Shown here: positions 61,101-64,000 of the stretch, in pieces
How positions within the stretch are numbered: position 1 is the stretch's first letter
How the letters are laid out: each line of letters starts with the position of its first letter
NCBI GenBank assembly: GCA_014526335.1
Contig: JACTAT010000164.1
Location: 124,001 to 188,000, forward strand
DNA length: 64,000 nucleotides
DNA from: Chrysaora quinquecirrha
Taxonomy: Eukaryota > Cnidaria > Scyphozoa > Semaeostomeae > Pelagiidae
Direction: 5' to 3'
The notes under the pieces: model-generated
What the model was told of the DNA's origin: nothing
Seen by the model: only the letters and a program-made list of their open reading frames with translations
The model's database searches: none
Made by a program: the position numbers and the translations under genes

Positions 61101-64000
61101 CACCTCAAAATCGACCCATTTTGGCCAAAAAGGCAAGGCTATACTAAGGCAAAATGGCTAAAAATCGACCAAAATCTTGGGTTCCAAAAATTTTTCTAAA
61201 TCTTCTGAGAGCACTCTCTAGGCTATTTTAAGGCTATATTAAGGATCTCCTGCTCATTGGTGCAACAAAGAAAGCACTTCAAAATTGACCCATTTTTGGC
61301 CAAAAAGGCAAGGCTATACTAAGGCAAAATGGCTAAAAATCGACCAAAATCTTGGGTTCCAAAAACTTTTCTAAATCTTCTGAGAGAACTCTCTAGGCTA
61401 TTTTAAGGCTATATTAAGGATCTTCTGCTCATTGGAGCAACGAAAAAAACACCTCAAAATCGACCCATTTTGGCCAAAAAGGCAAGGCTATACTAAGGCA
61501 AAATGGCTAAAAATCGGCCAAAATCTTGTGTTCCAAAAAATTTTTCTAAATCTTCTGAGAGCACTTCCTAGGCTATTTTAAGGATCTTCTGCTAATTGGG
61601 GCAAAGAAAATAGCATCTCACAATCGACCAATTTTGGCCAAAAAACCAAGGCTATACTAAGGCAAAATGGCAAAAAATCGACCAAAATCATGGATTCAAA
61701 AAATTTTTCTAAATCTTCTGATGGCACTCTCTAGGCTATTTTAAGGCCATATTAAGGATCTCCTTCTTATTGTGCAACAAAAAAGCATTAAAAAATCGAC
61801 CCAATTTCGGCCAAAAAGGCAAAGCTATACTAAAGCATATTGGTTAAAAATCGACCAAAATAATGGGTTCAAAAAAGTTTTCTGAATCTTCTGACGGCAC
61901 TCTCTAGGCTATTTTAACGCTATATTAAGGATCTCCAGCTCATTGGTGCAACAAAAAGCAATAAATAATTGACCCATTTTTGGCCAAAAAGGTAAGGCTA
62001 TACTAAGGCAAAATGGATAAAAATCGACCAAAAGCATGGGTTTCAAAAAAAATTTCTAAATCTTCTCAGGGCACTGTCTAGGCTATTTTAAAGCTATAGT
62101 AAGGATCTCCTGCTCATTGGATCAAAGAAAAAGCACTAAAAATCGACCCATTTTTGGCCAAAAAGGCAAGGCTATACTAAGGCAAAATGGCTAAAAATCG
62201 ACCAAAATCATGGGCTCAAAAAATTTTTCTATATCTTCTAAGAGCACTGTCTAGGCTATTTTAAAGCTATAGTAAGGATCTCCTGCTCATTGGTGCAAAG
62301 AAAAAAGCACTAAAAAATCGACTCATTTTTGGTCAAAAACGCAAGGCTTTACTAAGGAAAAATGGCTAAAAGTCGACCAAAATCATGGGTTCAAAAAAGT
62401 TTTCTAAATCTTCTGAGAGAACTCTCTAGGCTATTTTAAGCCTATATTAAGGATCTTCTGCTCATTGGTGCAACAAAAAAAGCACTTCAAAATTGACCCA
62501 TTTTTGGCCAAAATGGCAAGGATATACTAATGTCAAAATGGCTAAAATCGACCAAAATCTTGGGTTCCAAAACTTTTCTAAATCTTCTGAGAGCACTCTC
62601 TAGGCTACTTTAAGGCTATATTCAGGATCTTCTGCTCATTGGAGCAAAGAAAAAGACACCTCAAAATCGACCCATTTTGGCCAAAAAGGCAAGGCTATAC
62701 TAAGGCAAAATGGCTAAAAATCGACCAAAATCTTGGGTTCCAAAAAATTTTCTAAATCTTCTGAGAGCACTCTCTAGGCTATTTTAAGGCTATATTAAGG
62801 ATCTTCTGCTCATTGGAGCAAAGAAAAAAAACACCTCAAAATCGACCCATTTTGGCCAAAAAGGCAAGGCTATACTAAGGCAAAATGGCTAAAAATCGAC
62901 CAAAATCTTGGGTTCCAAAAATTTTTCTAAATCTTCTGAGAGCACTCTCTAGGCTATCTTAAGCCTATATTAAGGATCTTCTGCTCATTGGAGCAAAGAA
63001 AAAAACACATCAAAATCGACCCATTTTGGCCAAAAAGGCAAGGCTATACTAAGGCAAAATGGCTAAAAATCGACCAAAATCTTGGGTTCCAAAAATTTTT
63101 CTAAATCTTCTGAGAGCACTCTCTAGGCTATTTTAAGGCTATATTAAGGATCTTCTGCTCATTAGAGCAAAGGAAAAACACCCTCAAAATCAACCCATTT
63201 TGGCCAAAAAGGCAAGGCTATACTAAGGCAAAATGGATAAAAATCGACCAAAAGCATGGGTTTCAAAAAAATTTTCTAAATCTTCTCAGGGCACTGTCTA
63301 GGCTATTTTAAAGCAATAGTAAGGATCTCCTGCTCATTTTTGCGAAGAAAAAAGCACTAAAAAATCGACCCATTTTCGGCCAAAAAGGCAAGGCTATACT
63401 AAGGCAAAATGGCTAAAAATCGACCAAAATCATGGGCTCAAAAAATTTTTCTATATCTTCTAAGAGCACTGTCTAGGCTATTTTAAGGCTATATTAAGGA
63501 TCTCCTGCTCATTGGTGCAACAAAAAAAGCACTTCAAAATTGACCAATTTTTGGCCAAAATGGCAAGGCTATACTAAGTCAAAATGGCTAAAAATCGACC
63601 AAAATCATGGGTTCAAAAAAGTTTTCTAAATCTTCTGAGAGCACTCTCTAGGCTATTTTAAAGCTACAGTAAGGATCTCCTGCTCATTGGTGCAAAGAAA
63701 AAGCACTAAAAATTGACCCATTTTTGGCCAAAAAGGCAAAGCTATACTAAGGCAAAATGGCTAAAATCGACCAAAATCATGGGTTCAAAAAGCTTTTCAA
63801 ATCTTCTGAGAGCACTCTCTAGGCTATTTTAAAGCTAGAGCAAGGATCTCCTGCTCATTGGTGCAAAGAAAAAAGCACTAAAAATTGACCCATTTTTGGC
63901 CAAAAAGGCAAGGCTATACTAAGGCAAAATGGCTAAAATCGACCAAAATCATGGGTTCAAAAAGCTTTTCAAATCTTCTGAGAGCACTCTCTAGGCTATT
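43151..64000. repeat. ~173-bp AT-rich satellite array, about 118 copies, runs off the window
   Basis: Spacing of ACTCTCTAGG and similar landmarks is 172-175 bp throughout. Typical blocks are CTCTCTAGGCTATTTTAAGG, GATCTTCTGCTCATTGGAGC, ATCGACCCATTTTGGCC and GGCAAGGCTATACTAAGGC. Two monomer types exist: A (TTGGAGCAAAG, CACCTC, AAATCTTGGGTTCC) and B (TTGGTGCAA, GCACT, AAATCATGGGTTC, GGATCTCCTGC). B dominates about 43.2-45.7, 50.4-51.0, 56.9-59.8 and 61.7-62.5 kb, and A the rest. Larger blocks repeat at offsets near 698, 1,047, 1,381, 5,036, 5,553 and 11,615 bp. Repeated frames starting SKNFSK are by-products. One 340-bp insert interrupts it. Confidence 0.97.
50040..50379 (-). mobile_element. Retroposed insert in the satellite (poly-A on minus)
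   Basis: About 21 T's at 50040-50060 (a poly-A tail on the minus strand) are followed by 320 bp unrelated to the satellite. GCTAT is duplicated at 50035-50039 and 50380-50384, and the satellite continues in register. The tail is preceded on minus by CTCGGCCTAGATACCTTGATT, suggestive of a LINE or mRNA 3' end. The source is not identified. Confidence 0.85.

Noticed and set aside
43151..64000. CRISPR array or other defence locus
   Set aside because: Repeats are contiguous without spacers and the host is an animal.

Overview
The window is animal nuclear DNA: AT-rich, with small spliced exons, many short inverted-repeat elements, tRNA-derived SINEs and long satellite arrays. It contains a DSL-domain Notch ligand, a gene class known only from animals. 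It also contains a mobile element carrying a DDE integrase and a HECT ubiquitin ligase of a kind I associate with anthozoan genomes. Cnidarian (coral or anemone) is my best inference for the organism, not something the sequence proves.

Layout. 1-7.4 kb: non-coding mosaic with a GAA microsatellite, MITEs, a fold-back element, local tandem duplications and a LINE-like 3' end. 7.43-42.03 kb (+): one large gene for a Delta-type Notch ligand, assembled here from 12 exons (signal peptide, start of MNNL, DSL, five EGF repeats, Ser/Thr-rich stalk, one transmembrane helix, cytoplasmic tail). The joined CDS is 2,289 nt, which keeps frame and gives about 762 residues. Its introns are loaded with mobile DNA. 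Intron 2 holds a 10,107-bp transposon (14784-24890). The intron before the transmembrane exon holds a 165-bp minisatellite (33.97-37.07 kb). The last intron holds a 142-bp array (39.93-41.89 kb). 43.15-64.0 kb: about 118 copies of a ~173-bp AT-rich satellite with higher-order structure, broken once by a 340-bp retroposed insert and running off the window.

The transposon is the most unusual item. It has 619-bp terminal inverted repeats (about 99% identical, with a 15-bp subterminal repeat array) and a TA target duplication. It encodes two convergent spliced genes: an IS3-type integrase (HTH plus D,D-36-E core) on + and a zinc finger-CUE-HECT E3 ligase on -. Each gene carries one apparent frameshift, so this copy looks recently inserted but probably not autonomous.

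Exon limits are read by eye from splice consensus, phase and protein resemblance. There is no transcript evidence behind them.
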